Assembly (NCBI RefSeq): GCF_041080865.1
Contig: NZ_CP160906.1
Span: 3,309,629-3,373,628, forward strand
Reading direction: 5' to 3'
Origin: Psychromonas sp. MME1
GTDB taxonomy: Bacteria > Pseudomonadota > Gammaproteobacteria > Enterobacterales > Psychromonadaceae
DNA: 64,000 bases
Of the stretch, positions 45,768 to 57,675 are shown one piece after another; positions within the stretch are counted from its first letter, which is position 1; the number at the start of each line of letters is the position of its first letter. Below the pieces are notes generated by a model, which did no database searches, was not told where the DNA came from, and saw only the letters and a list, made by a program, of their open reading frames with translations. Both the position numbers and the translations under genes were made by a program.

Positions 45768-46469
45768 ATGGCTAAATTATCTAAACGCATGAAAGTCATT
45801 CGTGACAAAGTTGACTCTACGAAAGAATATGAAATCAATGAAGCAGTTGCGCTTCTTCAAGAATTAGCGACGGCTAAATTTGTTGAAAGCATCGATGCAT
45901 CAATCAATCTTGGTATTGATCCTCGTCGTAGTGACCAAAACGTTCGTGGTGCAACAGTATTGCCACACGGTACTGGCCGTACAGTACGTGTTGCTGTGTT
46001 TACACAGGGCGCAAATGCTGAAGCTGCACTAGCTGCTGGTGCGGATATCGTTGGTATGGACGATCTTGCTGCACAAGTTAAAGCTGGCGAAATGAACTTC
46101 GACGTAGTTATTGCTTCTCCTGATGCAATGCGTGTTGTTGGTCAATTAGGTCAAATCTTAGGCCCACGTGGTCTAATGCCAAACCCTAAAGTTGGCACTG
46201 TAACAGCTGACGTAGCAACTGCAGTTAAAAATGCAAAAGCGGGTCAAGTACGTTACCGTAACGATAAGAATGGTATTATCCATTCTACAATCGGTAAAGC
46301 AACGTTCACTGCTGAACAGATTAAAGAAAATTTAGAAGCTCTATTGGTTGCTTTGAAAAAAGGCAAACCTTCAGGTGCTAAAGGTCAATTTGTTAAGAAA
46401 GTTAGCCTATCAACTACGATGGGTGCTGGCGTGAAAATTGATCAAGCATCAGTAGAAGCTCGTATTTAA
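45768..46469 (+). CDS. rplA: Large ribosomal subunit protein uL1
   Basis: A 233-residue protein with [30 protein letters not shown] and [17 protein letters not shown], the signature regions of L1. It forms the mobile L1 stalk and represses the rplKA message in relatives. It starts four bases after the rplK stop. Confidence 0.98.
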   Translation: MAKLSKRMKVIRDKVDSTKEYEINEAVALLQELATAKFVESIDASINLGIDPRRSDQNVRGATVLPHGTGRTVRVAVFTQGANAEAALAAGADIVGMDDLAAQVKAGEMNFDVVIASPDAMRVVGQLGQILGPRGLMPNPKVGTVTADVATAVKNAKAGQVRYRNDKNGIIHSTIGKATFTAEQIKENLEALLVALKKGKPSGAKGQFVKKVSLSTTMGAGVKIDQASVEARI

Positions 46470-46516
46470 TACACTAAACATATTTCATTTATTTGTAATG
46501 TGATCTGTGTATACAA

Positions 46517-46546
46517 GGAGGAAAATTATCTGTATAATTTTCCGCC
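46517..46546 (+). other. Hairpin between rplA and the rplJ leader
   Basis: GGAGGAAAATTAT (46517-46529) pairs with ATAATTTTCCGCC (46534-46546) except for one A-G mismatch, with a four-base loop. It is followed by TTACTTT, not a good T-run. It could be a weak terminator or an RNA processing site separating rplKA from rplJL. Confidence 0.5.
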
Positions 46547-46589
46547 TTACTTTGGAGGGCCTTAGGTCTCTTCTTAGACCGTAGGTGTC

Positions 46590-46745
46590 AGTACATCGAT
46601 ATTGGCTTAATTTCCTACGTAGATGGTGCCGGACCCCAGACAAGAATCTTTCTTATCCCTGGTTCCGATTACCGAAATAGTGCCTCATTAGCTCGATAAG
46701 GGTGAAGTGAGGGTGTTTATCTAGGGTTAAACCCCTAGTGTAATC
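46590..46745 (+). ncRNA. L10 leader (autoregulatory mRNA element of rplJL)
   Basis: The leader before rplJ contains TTTCCTACGTAGATGGTGCC followed by GGACCCCAGACAAGAATC, and ends at the AGGAG of rplJ. These blocks match the conserved L10-binding leader of gammaproteobacterial rplJL messages, to which the L10-(L7/L12)4 complex binds to repress translation. The boundaries are approximate. Confidence 0.75.
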
Positions 46746-46760
46746 CAGGAGTAAAACCAA

Positions 46761-47264
46761 ATGGCATTAAGACTCGAAGACAAACAAGCGATTGTCGCAG
46801 AAGTCAATGTAGCTGCTACAGCTGCTCTGTCTGCTGTTGTTGCCGATTCTCGCGGTGTAACAGTTGGTGCAATGAATGAACTTCGTGCGACTGCACGTGC
46901 AAACGGTGTGTACTTACGTGTAGTACGTAACACATTAGCACGTCGTGCGCTTGAAGGTACTGACTATGCATGTTTAGCAGAGTTGTTTAAAGGTCCTACT
47001 ATCCTTGCATTTTCAAACGAACATCCAGGAGCTGCAGCACGTCTTATTAAAGACTTCGCTAAAGCGAATGCAAAGTTTGAAGTGAAAGGGTTAGCATTTG
47101 AAGGCGAATTAATTGCCGCTGATCAAATTGACCGTTTAGCAACACTACCAACATACGACGAAGCAATTGCGAAACTGATGGCGACTATGAAAGAAGCTGC
47201 AGCTGGCAAACTTGTACGTACTCTGGCTGCGATTCGCGACCAGAAAGAAGAATCTGCAGCTTAA
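46761..47264 (+). CDS. rplJ: Large ribosomal subunit protein uL10
   Basis: A 167-residue protein, starting [15 protein letters not shown] and containing [17 protein letters not shown] and [15 protein letters not shown], as in L10. It anchors L7/L12 dimers to the 23S rRNA stalk base and represses its own operon through the leader. AGGAG precedes the ATG. Confidence 0.98.
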   Translation: MALRLEDKQAIVAEVNVAATAALSAVVADSRGVTVGAMNELRATARANGVYLRVVRNTLARRALEGTDYACLAELFKGPTILAFSNEHPGAAARLIKDFAKANAKFEVKGLAFEGELIAADQIDRLATLPTYDEAIAKLMATMKEAAAGKLVRTLAAIRDQKEESAA

Positions 47265-47306
47265 TAGCTGTAATACTATTTAATTATTACTAATAGGAAT
47301 TGACTC

Positions 47307-47672
47307 ATGTCTCTAACTAAAGACCAAATCATCGAAGCAGTTGCTGCGTTATCTGTAATGGAAGTTGTTGAATTAATCGAAGCAATGGAAGAAAAATTCG
47401 GCGTTTCTGCTGCTGCTGCTGTTGCTACAGCTGGCCCTGCTGCTGCTGCTGCTGAAGAACAAACTGAATTTGACGTTGTAATGACTTCTTTCGGTGACAA
47501 CAAAGTTAAAGCAATCAAAGCGGTACGTGGCATCACAGGTCTAGGCCTGAAAGAAGCTAAAGACGCAGTTGAAGCTTGCCCAACAGTTCTAAAAGAAGGC
47601 GCTTCTAAAGAAGAAGCTGCAGCAATCAAAGCTGAATTAGAAGAAATCGGCGCTACAGTTGAACTTAAATAA
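47307..47672 (+). CDS. rplL: Large ribosomal subunit protein bL12 (L7/L12)
   Basis: A 121-residue acidic protein with N-terminal dimerisation helices, an Ala-rich hinge ([18 protein letters not shown]) and a C-terminal domain with [17 protein letters not shown], which contacts translational GTPases. It is the second gene of rplJL and is followed by a partial terminator. Confidence 0.98.
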   Translation: MSLTKDQIIEAVAALSVMEVVELIEAMEEKFGVSAAAAVATAGPAAAAAEEQTEFDVVMTSFGDNKVKAIKAVRGITGLGLKEAKDAVEACPTVLKEGASKEEAAAIKAELEEIGATVELK

Positions 47673-47710
47673 GTTATCGAGTATAACTTAATAGCCGTGA
47701 AAATGGCTTT

Positions 47711-47741
47711 GGCTGGTGATTATTTGATCACCGGCCTTTTT
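47711..47741 (+). terminator. Attenuator/terminator between rplL and rpoB
   Basis: GGCTGGTGAT (47711-47720) pairs over 10 bp with ATCACCGGCC (47727-47736, one G-T), followed by TTTTT. In E. coli a partial terminator at this place lets only part of the transcripts continue from rplL into rpoBC, and this hairpin is likely to do the same. Confidence 0.85.
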
Positions 47742-47805
47742 GCGCTATAGGATACCGTGATTTTCCATTATTTTGTTACGGTATCGGACATTTAAGGTGA
47801 TGTGT

Positions 47806-47973
47806 ACCCGTTATCACTCAGGATACAAAAATCAGCTCGCCCTACGGGGCGTAAACTCGAACAACAATACGGCGTTACAACATTCGCTAAGGGAATAACC
47901 ATTAGCAGCACGTTGTGCCTTGTCTTGATGTCCGAGCTTACTTCTGATAAATGTATCTTGAGTAATAACGGGT
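47806..47973. mobile_element. MITE-like element in the rplL-rpoB gap
   Basis: An imperfect terminal inverted repeat is visible. The left arm ACCCGTTATCACTCAGGATA at 47806 continues to about 47839. The right arm ends at 47973, and its complement begins ACCCGTTATTACTCAAGATA. The interior includes TAAGGGAATAACCATTAGCA (47888-47907), whose complement is shared with the element at 62531-62692. It has no coding capacity and is 168 bases long. It lies between the attenuator and rpoB, within the transcribed leader of rpoBC. Confidence 0.65.
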
Positions 47974-48081
47974 AATTAACGCATCATTAACACGAAAATA
48001 ATGTTCGCCGTTGTCTAATAAAATAAGGCCTAATATCAGGCTAGGCAGCTATGATCACTTATCAGCGAGCAAAGGAACCAC

Positions 48082-51000
48082 ATGGGTTACTCTTATACTG
48101 AGAAAAAACGTATTCGTAAGGATTTTGGGAAGCGTCCACAAGTAATGGAAAAACCATACCTGTTGTCGATTCAACTTGATTCATTCAAACGATTCATTGA
48201 AGTAGATCCAACTGGAGAGGTTGGTCTAGAAGCTGCTTTCAATAGCATTTTCCCGATCGCCAGTTATTCAGGCACATCAGAACTACAATATGTCAGCTAC
48301 CGTTTAGGTGAGCCGGTATTTGATGTCAAGGAATGCCAGATTCGTGGAGTTACATACTCTGCTTCATTACGTGTTAAATTGCGTCTTGTTATTTACGATC
48401 GTGATGCACCAGCAGGCACGGTTAAAGATATTCGTGAACAAGAAGTGTACATGGGTGAAATGCCACTCATGACCGAGAATGGTACTTTTGTAATCAATGG
48501 TACTGAGCGTGTTATCGTTTCTCAATTACACCGTAGTCCAGGTGTATTCTTCGATCACGATAAAGGTAAAACACACAGTTCAGGTAAAGTTCTTTATAAC
48601 GCACGCGTGATCCCATATCGTGGCTCTTGGTTAGACTTTGAATTCGACCCTAAAGATAACCTATTTGTTCGTATCGACCGTCGTCGTAAACTCCCTGCAA
48701 CCATCATGTTGCGTGCTTTAGAGTACACAACAGAAGAGATTCTAGCGATTTTCTTTGACACCAGTAAATTTACTATTGCTGATGGCAAAGTTGAGATGGA
48801 GTTAATCGCAGAGCGCTTACGTGGTGACACCGCGACGTTTGAAATTACTGCTAATGGCAAAGTATACGTTGAGCAAGGCAAACGCATTACCGCTCGTCAT
48901 ATTCGTCAATTAGAAACGGATAATGTTACTAGTATTGAAGTGCCACTTGAATACCTTGAAAACAAAGTCTCTGCAAAAGATTATGTAAATGCAGAAACGG
49001 GTGAAATCATTGTTAATGCAAATGATCAACTTACGGTTGAATTGCTTGCACAACTTTCTCAAGCGGGTATCAAAGAGTTTGAAACTATTTATACCAATGA
49101 GCTTGATTGTGGTTCATTTATGTCAGAGACCCTGCGCATAGATTCTTCTGCTAACCGTATGGACGCGTTAGTTGAAATTTATCGTATGATGCGTCCTGGT
49201 GAGCCACCAACAAAAGACGCCGCTGAAGGTTTATTCCAAAATCTATTCTTCGCTGAAGAGCGTTATGATCTATCTAAAGTAGGTCGTATGAAGTTCAATC
49301 GTCGCGTTGGTATTGAAGGCGATGAAGGTGTGGGTATCCTATCTAATGATGATATTTTAAGTGTAATGAAAACACTTATCGATATCCGTAATGGTAACGG
49401 TATTGTTGATGATATCGACCACCTTGGTAACCGTCGTATTCGTTGTGTTGGCGAAATGGCTGAAAACCAATTCCGTGTTGGCTTAGTACGTGTTGAACGT
49501 GCCGTTAAAGAGCGTCTATCGTTAGGTGACCTTGATGCGACCATGCCACAGGACTTAATCAACGCGAAACCTATTTCTGCTGCTGTTAAAGAGTTCTTTG
49601 GTTCATCACAACTATCACAGTTTATGGATCAAAATAACCCGTTATCAGAAGTGACACATAAACGTCGTATCTCTGCATTAGGCCCTGGTGGTTTGACGCG
49701 TGAGCGCGCAGGCTTTGAAGTACGTGACGTACATGCAACGCACTACGGTCGTTTATGTCCAATTGAAACGCCAGAGGGACCAAACATCGGTTTGATCAAC
49801 TCACTGGCTACGTTTGCTCGTACTAACGATTACGGTTTCTTAGAAACACCTTACCGTAAAGTGGTTGACGGCAAACCAACGGATCAAGTTGAATACTTAT
49901 CTGCAATCGAAGAAGGTTCCTTTGTTATCGCACAGGCGAGTGCAAGTGTTGATGAAAATGGCCTACTTAACGATGATATGGTGCAATGTCGTCATAACGG
50001 TGAAACCACCTTTATGGGACCGCTAGACATTGACTATATGGATGTATCGCCACAGCAGATCATCTCAGTTGCAGCGTCACTTATTCCGTTCTTAGAACAC
50101 GATGATGCTAACCGTGCCTTAATGGGTGCGAACATGCAACGTCAAGCGGTACCAACGCTATGTGCAGATAAGCCATTAGTCGGTACTGGTATTGAGCGTC
50201 GTTTGGCGATTGACTCGGGTGTGACTATCATCGCTAAACGTGGTGGTGTGATCGACTATGTTGATGCGTCTCGTATTGTTGTTAAAGTGGATGAAAACGA
50301 ACTACTTCCTGGTGAAGCGGGTATCGATATCTATAACTTAACTAAATACACGCGTTCAAACCAAAACACTTGTATTAACCAGCGCCCAACCTGTAAACCA
50401 GGTGAGCCGATTGTTCGTGGTGATGTATTGGCTGATGGCCCATCAACGGATATGGGTGATTTGGCACTGGGCCAAAACATGAAGATTGCCTTCATGCCTT
50501 GGAATGGTTACAACTTTGAGGATTCGATCCTTATTTCTGAGCGTGTATCGCAGGAAGATCGTTTTACTACTATTCATATTCAAGAGTTTTCATGTGTTGC
50601 GCGTGAAACAAAATTAGGTAGTGAAGAGATCACTGCCGATATTCCGAATGTGGGTGAAGCTGCGCTGAGCAAACTTGATGAGTCAGGTATTGTTTACGTT
50701 GGTGCAGAAGTTAAACCTGGTGATATCTTAGTTGGTAAAGTGACACCTAAGGGTGAAACACAACTAACACCAGAAGAGAAACTATTACGTGCTATTTTCG
50801 GTGAAAAAGCGTCTGACGTGAAAGATAGCTCTTTACGTGTATCTAACTCAACTTATGCAACGGTTATCGACGTACAAGTCTTTACCCGTGATGGCGTTGA
50901 GAAAGATAAACGTGCGCTTGAAATTGAAGAGATGCAGTTAAAAGCGGCGAAGAAAGATTTAACTGAGAAGTTCCAAATCTTAGAAAACGCAATCTATGAA

Positions 51001-52116
51001 AAAGCATTAAATATTCTTGTTAGTGCAGGACATGATGCGGCGCGCTTAAAACAGATGCCTCGTGCACAATGGTTAGATGTAACGATTGATGATGAAACTA
51101 AACAATCTTATTTGGACCAAATCATCGCGCAATTCGATGAAATTAAAGCCAATTACGATAAAGAGTTTGATCTAAAACGTCGTAAAATTATCCAAGGTGA
51201 TGATTTGGCTCCTGGCGTTCAAAAAATCGTTAAGGTTTACCTAGCGGTACGCCGTCGCCTACAACCAGGTGATAAAATGGCTGGTCGTCACGGTAACAAA
51301 GGTGTTATTTCAAACATCGTTCCTGTGGAAGATATGCCTTACGATGAATTTGGTGTTCCAGTTGATATCGTACTTAACCCATTGGGTGTACCGTCACGTA
51401 TGAACATCGGTCAGATTTTAGAAACTCACTTGGGCCTAGCGGCTAAAGGAGTGGGCGAAAAACTTGAGCGTATGATCAAAGATCAGCGTGAAGTGGAAAT
51501 GGCTAAAGTCCGTGAGTATATTCAAAAACTATACTCATTTGGTGATGCGCCATGCCATGTTGACCTCAATGAGTTCGATGATGAAGCGGTATTGCGTTTA
51601 GCTAAAAATCTTTATAAAGGCTTACCGGTTGCAACACCTGCGTTTGATGGCGCAAATGAAAGCGAGATCCGTGAGTTATTACGCCTTGCAGATTTACCTG
51701 AATCGGGTCAGTTACAATTGACAGATGGCCGTACGGGTATCCCATTTGAACGTCCTGTAACGGTTGGTTACATGTACATGCTGAAATTGAATCACTTAGT
51801 TGATGATAAAATGCATGCACGTTCAACTGGCTCTTATAGCTTAGTTACGCAACAACCATTAGGTGGTAAAGCGCAGTTTGGTGGTCAACGTTTCGGTGAG
51901 ATGGAAGTATGGGCACTAGAAGCTTATGGTGCCGCTTACACGCTTCAAGAAATGCTTACCGTTAAATCGGACGATGTTAACGGTCGTACTAAGATGTATA
52001 AAAACATCGTTGATGGCGACCATAGAATGGAACCAGGTATGCCTGAGTCATTCAACGTATTGTTGAAAGAGATCCGTTCATTAGGCATTAACATTGAGCT
52101 AGATGAAAATAACTAA
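48082..52116 (+). CDS. rpoB: DNA-directed RNA polymerase subunit beta
   Basis: A 1344-residue protein, close to the 1342 of E. coli. The rifampicin region [20 protein letters not shown] is of the susceptible type, and [15 protein letters not shown] and the C-terminal [20 protein letters not shown] are conserved. It forms the catalytic core with RpoC, encoded 73 bases downstream. An AAAGGAACC ribosome site precedes the ATG. The gene is intact. Confidence 0.99.
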   Translation: MGYSYTEKKRIRKDFGKRPQVMEKPYLLSIQLDSFKRFIEVDPTGEVGLEAAFNSIFPIASYSGTSELQYVSYRLGEPVFDVKECQIRGVTYSASLRVKLRLVIYDRDAPAGTVKDIREQEVYMGEMPLMTENGTFVINGTERVIVSQLHRSPGVFFDHDKGKTHSSGKVLYNARVIPYRGSWLDFEFDPKDNLFVRIDRRRKLPATIMLRALEYTTEEILAIFFDTSKFTIADGKVEMELIAERLRGDTATFEITANGKVYVEQGKRITARHIRQLETDNVTSIEVPLEYLENKVSAKDYVNAETGEIIVNANDQLTVELLAQLSQAGIKEFETIYTNELDCGSFMSETLRIDSSANRMDALVEIYRMMRPGEPPTKDAAEGLFQNLFFAEERYDLSKVGRMKFNRRVGIEGDEGVGILSNDDILSVMKTLIDIRNGNGIVDDIDHLGNRRIRCVGEMAENQFRVGLVRVERAVKERLSLGDLDATMPQDLINAKPISAAVKEFFGSSQLSQFMDQNNPLSEVTHKRRISALGPGGLTRERAGFEVRDVHATHYGRLCPIETPEGPNIGLINSLATFARTNDYGFLETPYRKVVDGKPTDQVEYLSAIEEGSFVIAQASASVDENGLLNDDMVQCRHNGETTFMGPLDIDYMDVSPQQIISVAASLIPFLEHDDANRALMGANMQRQAVPTLCADKPLVGTGIERRLAIDSGVTIIAKRGGVIDYVDASRIVVKVDENELLPGEAGIDIYNLTKYTRSNQNTCINQRPTCKPGEPIVRGDVLADGPSTDMGDLALGQNMKIAFMPWNGYNFEDSILISERVSQEDRFTTIHIQEFSCVARETKLGSEEITADIPNVGEAALSKLDESGIVYVGAEVKPGDILVGKVTPKGETQLTPEEKLLRAIFGEKASDVKDSSLRVSNSTYATVIDVQVFTRDGVEKDKRALEIEEMQLKAAKKDLTEKFQILENAIYEKALNILVSAGHDAARLKQMPRAQWLDVTIDDETKQSYLDQIIAQFDEIKANYDKEFDLKRRKIIQGDDLAPGVQKIVKVYLAVRRRLQPGDKMAGRHGNKGVISNIVPVEDMPYDEFGVPVDIVLNPLGVPSRMNIGQILETHLGLAAKGVGEKLERMIKDQREVEMAKVREYIQKLYSFGDAPCHVDLNEFDDEAVLRLAKNLYKGLPVATPAFDGANESEIRELLRLADLPESGQLQLTDGRTGIPFERPVTVGYMYMLKLNHLVDDKMHARSTGSYSLVTQQPLGGKAQFGGQRFGEMEVWALEAYGAAYTLQEMLTVKSDDVNGRTKMYKNIVDGDHRMEPGMPESFNVLLKEIRSLGINIELDENN

Positions 52117-52189
52117 GCACTAAGCTTAAGTAATTGTGTGGCACCTTGCCGTTTGAGGTGCCTAGTTTTAACTCCTATGGGAGAGTAGC

Positions 52190-55100
52190 GTGAAAGACTT
52201 ACTCAAGTTTTTAAAGCAACAAAACAAATCCAAAGAATTCGATGGAATTAAAATTGGATTAGCATCGCCTGAAGTGATCCGTTCTTGGTCATTTGGTGAA
52301 GTTAAAAAACCAGAAACCATCAATTACCGTACTTTTAAACCAGAGCGTGAAGGGCTTTTCTGTGCGCGTATCTTTGGTCCGATTAAAGATTACGAATGTT
52401 TATGTGGTAAATACAAACGCCTAAAACATCGTGGTGTTATCTGTGAAAAATGTGGTGTTGAGGTAACTCAATCTAAAGTTCGTCGTGACCGTATGGGCCA
52501 CATCGAATTAGCATCACCCGTTGCACATATTTGGTTCCTTAAATCACTTCCATCTCGTATCGGCCTAATGCTAGATATGACGTTACGTGATATTGAGCGT
52601 ATCCTCTATTTTGAATCTTTTGTCGTTATCGAGCCGGGTATGACCGACCTTGAGCGTGGTCAAATACTTCTTGAAGAAGAGTATTTAGATATGCTTGAGC
52701 AGTGGGGCGATGAGTTTGAAGCAATCATGGGCGCGGAAGCGGTTTTTGCTTTATTAAAACAACTTGACCTTGAACACGAAATTTCGGTAATGCGTGAAGA
52801 GTTAGAGAGCACAAACTCTGAAACTAAACGTAAGAAATTGACTAAACGTCTAAAATTGGTTGAAGCTTTCCATCAATCAAATAATAAAGCGGAATGGATG
52901 ATTTTAACGGTATTACCCGTTTTACCACCTGATTTACGCCCACTAGTACCACTAGATGGCGGACGTTTTGCTACCTCAGATTTGAATGACTTATATCGTC
53001 GTGTTATTAACCGTAATAACCGTCTAAAACGTCTATTAGATCTTGCTGCGCCAGACATCATCGTACGTAATGAAAAACGTATGTTACAAGAGTCTGTGGA
53101 TGCATTATTAGATAATGGCCGTCGTGGACGTGCTATTACAGGTTCAAACAAACGTCCTCTGAAATCACTTGCTGATATGATCAAAGGTAAGCAAGGTCGT
53201 TTCCGTCAGAATCTACTCGGTAAACGTGTTGATTACTCTGGTCGTTCTGTAATTACCGTAGGCCCAACACTGCGTTTACATCAGTGTGGTCTACCGAAGA
53301 AAATGGCGCTTGAGCTATTTAAGCCATTTGTTTACGGTAAATTAGAAGCATTAGGTCTTGCGACAACCATTAAAGCGGCTAAAAAATTAGTGGATCGTGA
53401 AGGTGGTGAAGTTTGGGATATCCTTGAAGGGGTTATCCGTGAACATCCAGTGCTACTTAACCGTGCTCCTACACTACACAGATTAGGTATCCAAGCCTTT
53501 GAACCTGTATTAATCGAAGGTAAAGCGATTCAGCTTCATCCATTGGTTTGTGCGGCTTATAACGCCGACTTCGATGGTGACCAAATGGCGGTACACGTAC
53601 CGTTAACGATTGAAGCACAGCTTGAAGCTCGTACCTTAATGATGTCTACGAATAATATCCTATCACCTGCCAATGGTGAGCCGATTATCGTACCATCACA
53701 GGACGTTGTACTTGGCCTTTATTATATGACTCGCTCTAAAATAAATGCGAAGGGCGAAGGCATGTGGTTCCAAAGTCCGAAGGAAGTTGAAAAAGCTTAC
53801 CGTGCTGGTGCTGTGGGTCTGCAAGCGATCATTAAAGTGCGCATGACACAAGTTCATATCGCTGAAGACAAATCTCGTAGTGAGACAACTGAAATCGTTG
53901 AAACTACTGTTGGTCGTGCAATCCTGTCATTAATCATGCCAGAAGGTTTACCTTTTGCACATGTCGACCTTGATATGGGTAAAAAAGCAATTTCCAATGC
54001 ATTGAATGCTTGTTACCGTTTATTGGGTATTAAAGATACGGTTATTTTTGCTGACCAATTAATGTATACCGGTTTTGAATATGCAACGTTATCGGGTGTT
54101 TCTGTTGGTATCAACGATATGGTGATACCAGATGCTAAGAAAACATTAGTGGCTGGTGCAGAAGAGCAAGTAACTGAAATTCATGAGCAATTCCAAGCTG
54201 GTCTTGTAACTGCTGGTGAACGTTACAATAAAGTTATCGATATTTGGGCAAGTGCCAATGAACAAGTAGCGAAAGCGATGATGGAAAATCTTTCTACTGA
54301 TACGGTGAAAAACAGTAAAGGTGAAGATGAAGATGAGAAATCATTTAACAGCGTTTATATGATGGCCGACTCAGGCGCTCGTGGTAGCCCCGCACAGATT
54401 CGTCAGCTAGCTGGTATGCGTGGTCTGATGGCGAAACCAGATGGTTCGATCATTGAAACACCAATCGTGGCTAACTTCCGTGAAGGTCTAAACGTATTAC
54501 AGTACTTTATCTCGACGCATGGTGCTCGTAAAGGTCTTGCCGATACCGCACTTAAAACAGCGAACTCGGGTTACTTAACACGTCGTTTAGTGGATATTGC
54601 ACAAGATTTAGTTATCACTGAAGAAGATTGTGGTAGTGAAGAAGGTCTATTAGTTAAACCGCTTATTCAAGGTGGCGATATCGTTGAGCCGTTACGTGAG
54701 CGTGTATTGGGTCGTGTTGTTGCTAAGGATGTTATTAAGCCTGGTACAGATAATGAGATCCTATTTGCTCGTAACACGCTACTTGACGAAAAACTGTGCG
54801 ACTTAATTGAAGAAGCCTCAGTTGACCAAATTTGGGTACGTAGTGTTATTACTTGTCGTACTGACTTTGGTGCCTGTTCAGCCTGTTACGGTCGTGACTT
54901 GGCTCGTGGTCATATGGTTGGTCAAGGTGAAGCTATCGGTGTTATGGCGGCACAATCAATCGGTGAGCCAGGAACACAGCTTACAATGCGTACGTTCCAT
55001 ATCGGTGGTGCTGCTTCGCGTTCTGCTTCTGAAAATAATGTTCAGGTTAAAAACAGCGGTAAAGTTAAATTACATAACGCGAAATTTGTAATTAACTCTG

Positions 55101-56410
55101 ATGGTAAAGTGGTTGTAACATCTCGTTCAACTGAATTAACCATTATCGATGAGTTAGGTCGTACGAAAGAGAACCATAAATTACCTTATGGTGCGGTACT
55201 TGATAAGCAAGATGGTGATGAGATTGTCGCTGGCGAAATCGTTGCTAACTGGGATCCACATACACATCCAATTATTACGGAAGTGGAAGGTACGGTTGAG
55301 TTCTTAGACTTTATCGAAGGTATTACCATCAATAAACAAACTGATGAATTAACTGGTTTATCAAGTATTGTTATTATTGATCCTGCGCAACGTCCTACTG
55401 CGGGTAAAGAGATGCGTCCAATGGCTAAGCTTGTTGATGCCAAAGGTAATGATCTATTTATTCCTGGTACAGAAGTTGCTGCGCAATATGCACTACCTGC
55501 AAACGCAATCGTAAGCCTAGAAGATGGCGCGAAAGTACGAGTGGGTGATGCGGTTGCACGTATTCCACAGGAAAGTTCAAAAACACGTGATATTACCGGT
55601 GGTCTTCCACGCGTTGCGGATCTATTTGAAGCTCGTACACCTAAAGATGCAGCTATCCTTGCTGAAGTTTCTGGTACGCTTTCATTTGGTAAAGAGACTA
55701 AAGGTAAGCGTCGTCTAGTGATCACTCAGGCGAACGGCGATATCTATGAAGAGATGATACCTAAATGGCGTCACCTAAATATCTTCGAAGGTGAGAAGAT
55801 TGAAAAAGGTGAGGTTATTTCTGACGGTCCAGAATCTCCACATGATATTCTTCGTTTACGTGGTATTAGCCCAGTGGCTAACTACATCACGAACGAAGTA
55901 CAAGAAGTTTACCGTTTACAAGGCGTAAAAATTAATGATAAACATATTGAAGTTATCGTTAACCAAATGCTACGTAAGTGTTTGATCACTGATAATGGTG
56001 ATTCAAGCTTCTTAGTGGGTGAACAAGCTGAAGTCGTACGTGTTGTGATTGAAAATCGCCGTCTTGAAGCGGAAGGTAAAGTACCTGCTAAATTTGATTA
56101 CCAATTATTGGGTATCACTAAGGCATCACTTGCCACTGAGTCATTTATCTCAGCTGCTTCATTCCAAGAAACAACGCGTGTTCTTACTGAAGCTGCCGTT
56201 GCAGGCAAATGTGATGAATTACATGGTCTAAAAGAGAATGTAATCGTTGGTCGCTTGATCCCTGCTGGTACTGGTTTTGCACATCATAAAGCACGTGCTG
56301 CAGAGAAAGCGAAAGCACTTGCTCCGATAGCTGAAGATGCGGTTATCAATGTTGATGACGCAGAGCAAAATCTTGCTGATCTACTTAACGCAGTTGACTT
56401 TGGTGAGTAA
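52190..56410 (+). CDS. rpoC: DNA-directed RNA polymerase subunit beta'
   Basis: A 1406-residue protein with GTG start. An N-terminal Zn-binding cluster ([13 protein letters not shown] and CEKCG), the catalytic [12 protein letters not shown] loop, and the second Zn site ([15 protein letters not shown]) are present. It ends with a short acidic tail and a strong terminator follows at 56435. Normal length and no frameshift. Confidence 0.99.
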   Translation: MKDLLKFLKQQNKSKEFDGIKIGLASPEVIRSWSFGEVKKPETINYRTFKPEREGLFCARIFGPIKDYECLCGKYKRLKHRGVICEKCGVEVTQSKVRRDRMGHIELASPVAHIWFLKSLPSRIGLMLDMTLRDIERILYFESFVVIEPGMTDLERGQILLEEEYLDMLEQWGDEFEAIMGAEAVFALLKQLDLEHEISVMREELESTNSETKRKKLTKRLKLVEAFHQSNNKAEWMILTVLPVLPPDLRPLVPLDGGRFATSDLNDLYRRVINRNNRLKRLLDLAAPDIIVRNEKRMLQESVDALLDNGRRGRAITGSNKRPLKSLADMIKGKQGRFRQNLLGKRVDYSGRSVITVGPTLRLHQCGLPKKMALELFKPFVYGKLEALGLATTIKAAKKLVDREGGEVWDILEGVIREHPVLLNRAPTLHRLGIQAFEPVLIEGKAIQLHPLVCAAYNADFDGDQMAVHVPLTIEAQLEARTLMMSTNNILSPANGEPIIVPSQDVVLGLYYMTRSKINAKGEGMWFQSPKEVEKAYRAGAVGLQAIIKVRMTQVHIAEDKSRSETTEIVETTVGRAILSLIMPEGLPFAHVDLDMGKKAISNALNACYRLLGIKDTVIFADQLMYTGFEYATLSGVSVGINDMVIPDAKKTLVAGAEEQVTEIHEQFQAGLVTAGERYNKVIDIWASANEQVAKAMMENLSTDTVKNSKGEDEDEKSFNSVYMMADSGARGSPAQIRQLAGMRGLMAKPDGSIIETPIVANFREGLNVLQYFISTHGARKGLADTALKTANSGYLTRRLVDIAQDLVITEEDCGSEEGLLVKPLIQGGDIVEPLRERVLGRVVAKDVIKPGTDNEILFARNTLLDEKLCDLIEEASVDQIWVRSVITCRTDFGACSACYGRDLARGHMVGQGEAIGVMAAQSIGEPGTQLTMRTFHIGGAASRSASENNVQVKNSGKVKLHNAKFVINSDGKVVVTSRSTELTIIDELGRTKENHKLPYGAVLDKQDGDEIVAGEIVANWDPHTHPIITEVEGTVEFLDFIEGITINKQTDELTGLSSIVIIDPAQRPTAGKEMRPMAKLVDAKGNDLFIPGTEVAAQYALPANAIVSLEDGAKVRVGDAVARIPQESSKTRDITGGLPRVADLFEARTPKDAAILAEVSGTLSFGKETKGKRRLVITQANGDIYEEMIPKWRHLNIFEGEKIEKGEVISDGPESPHDILRLRGISPVANYITNEVQEVYRLQGVKINDKHIEVIVNQMLRKCLITDNGDSSFLVGEQAEVVRVVIENRRLEAEGKVPAKFDYQLLGITKASLATESFISAASFQETTRVLTEAAVAGKCDELHGLKENVIVGRLIPAGTGFAHHKARAAEKAKALAPIAEDAVINVDDAEQNLADLLNAVDFGE

Positions 56411-56434
56411 TTTTTAACAAAGTTGATTAATAAG

Positions 56435-56459
56435 AAAGGTGCTTCGGCACCTTTTTTTT
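56435..56459 (+). terminator. Rho-independent terminator after rpoC
   Basis: AAAGGTGC at 56435-56442, tetraloop TTCG, and GCACCTTT at 56447-56454 continue into a T-run of eight. It lies 25 bases after the rpoC stop and closes the rplJL-rpoBC unit. Confidence 0.95.
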
Positions 56460-56505
56460 GCTTTAATGACTGTAATATCAATTGCAATAAAACTAGGAAT
56501 TAAAC

Positions 56506-56892
56506 ATGACTGATAAAAAAATAATTAATACTGAGCTTGCGCCAGCTGCTATCGGCCCTTACTCTCAGGCGAACCAATTTGCTAATTTAGTCTATACTTC
56601 TGGGCAAATACCATTAGTGCCAGAGACAATGGAAATTATAGAGGGTGGTATTAGTGAACAAACTGAGCAGGTAATGAAAAACTTAATGGCGGTGTTAGCC
56701 GCGGCTAATGCATCGTCAAAGTCAGTCATTAAAACGACCTGTTTTATTAAAGATATGAATGACTTTGCCGCTTTTAATGCAGTTTATGCGACTTACTTCC
56801 CTGAGGCTGCTCCAGCGCGCTCTTGTGTTGAAGTTGCCCGCTTACCAAAAGATGTCTTGGTAGAGGTTGAAGCGATAGCCTATTGCGGTTAG
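56506..56892 (+). CDS. ridA: RidA family enamine/imine deaminase
   Basis: A 128-residue protein, the normal RidA size, with IGPYSQANQFANLVYTSGQI near the N-terminus and the active-site region PARSCVEVARLPKDVLVEVE, including the conserved Arg. RidA hydrolyses reactive 2-aminoacrylate imines released by PLP enzymes. It lies directly before the tus genes, but a functional link is not implied. Confidence 0.93.
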   Translation: MTDKKIINTELAPAAIGPYSQANQFANLVYTSGQIPLVPETMEIIEGGISEQTEQVMKNLMAVLAAANASSKSVIKTTCFIKDMNDFAAFNAVYATYFPEAAPARSCVEVARLPKDVLVEVEAIAYCG

Positions 56893-56897
56893 TTGAT

Positions 56898-57301
56898 ATG
56901 GAGAAACACAAAATTAAATTTGCCATTGTTGTTAGCGCTGCGCCTTATGGGGCGCAAGGTTCAGTAGCGCCTATCAGTTTGCCTCTGCTGCCATTCTTGC
57001 TGGCCATGAAATTGTGGGAGTATTTTTTTATCAAGAGGGGGTACTTAACGCAAATCAGTTGGTTAGCCCTGCAACGGATGAAATAAACCTACCTGATTTT
57101 TGGGCTGAGTTAGCCAGAAAAAATAATTTTCCCTTAGAAGTCTGTGTCTCTGCGTCACTGCGTAGAGGTGTGCTTGATCAGCAGGAGGCAAAACAGTTGG
57201 CACAGGTTCAATTTAATTTAAAAACACCTTTCGTGTTAAGTGGGTTAGGGCAACTTGCTGAGCTGAGTGCGAGCTGTGACCGATTATTACAGTTTAAATA
57301 G
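56898..57301 (+). pseudogene. tusD: TusD sulfurtransferase subunit, frame lost by one base
   Basis: From ATG 56898, KFAIVVSAAPYGAQGSV reads as the TusD N-terminus, but the frame then diverges and ends at 57086. The remaining TusD sequence (GVFFYQEGVLNANQLVSPAT to the stop at 57301, with the active-site Cys in PLEVCVSASLRRGV) lies in another frame. One extra A at GTAGCGCC (about 56966) would give GSVSAYQFASAAILAGHEI and a single protein of about 134 residues. TusD receives sulfur from TusA and passes it to TusE for 2-thiouridine in tRNA. Since tusC and tusB are intact, a sequencing error is plausible. Confidence 0.88.
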
Positions 57302-57308
57302 TGGGGTA

Positions 57309-57674
57309 ATGATGACGGAAAAAACAATTGGTATTATAAACCGCAGCTTACCTCACGGCAGCTCGGCGGGACGCGAGTCATTGGATTTAACCTTGGCGAT
57401 GTCTGCCTTTAATGAATCGTTGTCGATATTTTTTATTGGTGATGGTATTTATCAGCTATTAAAGGGCCAATCTCCGCTAGATATTCTACAAAAACATTAT
57501 CAGCCGTTATTTAAGATGCTGGAATTGTATGATGTAGAAAATAGATATGTCTGTGCGCACTCAATGGCCGTTAGGGGGGTCACTGTCGACCAATTAATTA
57601 TCGATGTCACGCCACTAGATAAAGCGGCATTACAACTTAAACTCGCACAGCAAGTGCAATTATTGAGTTTTTAA
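57309..57674 (+). CDS. tusC: TusC, sulfurtransferase complex subunit
   Basis: A 121-residue DsrF-like protein starting MMTEKTIGIINRSLPHGSSA, with GRESLDLTLAMSAFNESLSI and FFIGDGIYQLL typical of TusC. It forms the TusBCD hexamer for 2-thiouridine synthesis. The start at 57309 follows GTGGGG and lies eight bases after tusD; an upstream in-frame start at 57267 would overlap tusD. Confidence 0.92.
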   Translation: MMTEKTIGIINRSLPHGSSAGRESLDLTLAMSAFNESLSIFFIGDGIYQLLKGQSPLDILQKHYQPLFKMLELYDVENRYVCAHSMAVRGVTVDQLIIDVTPLDKAALQLKLAQQVQLLSF

Positions 57675-57675
57675 T

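Noticed and set aside
55186-55725. 179-codon minus-strand frame inside rpoC
   Set aside because: Antisense shadow of a conserved gene, with biased composition only.
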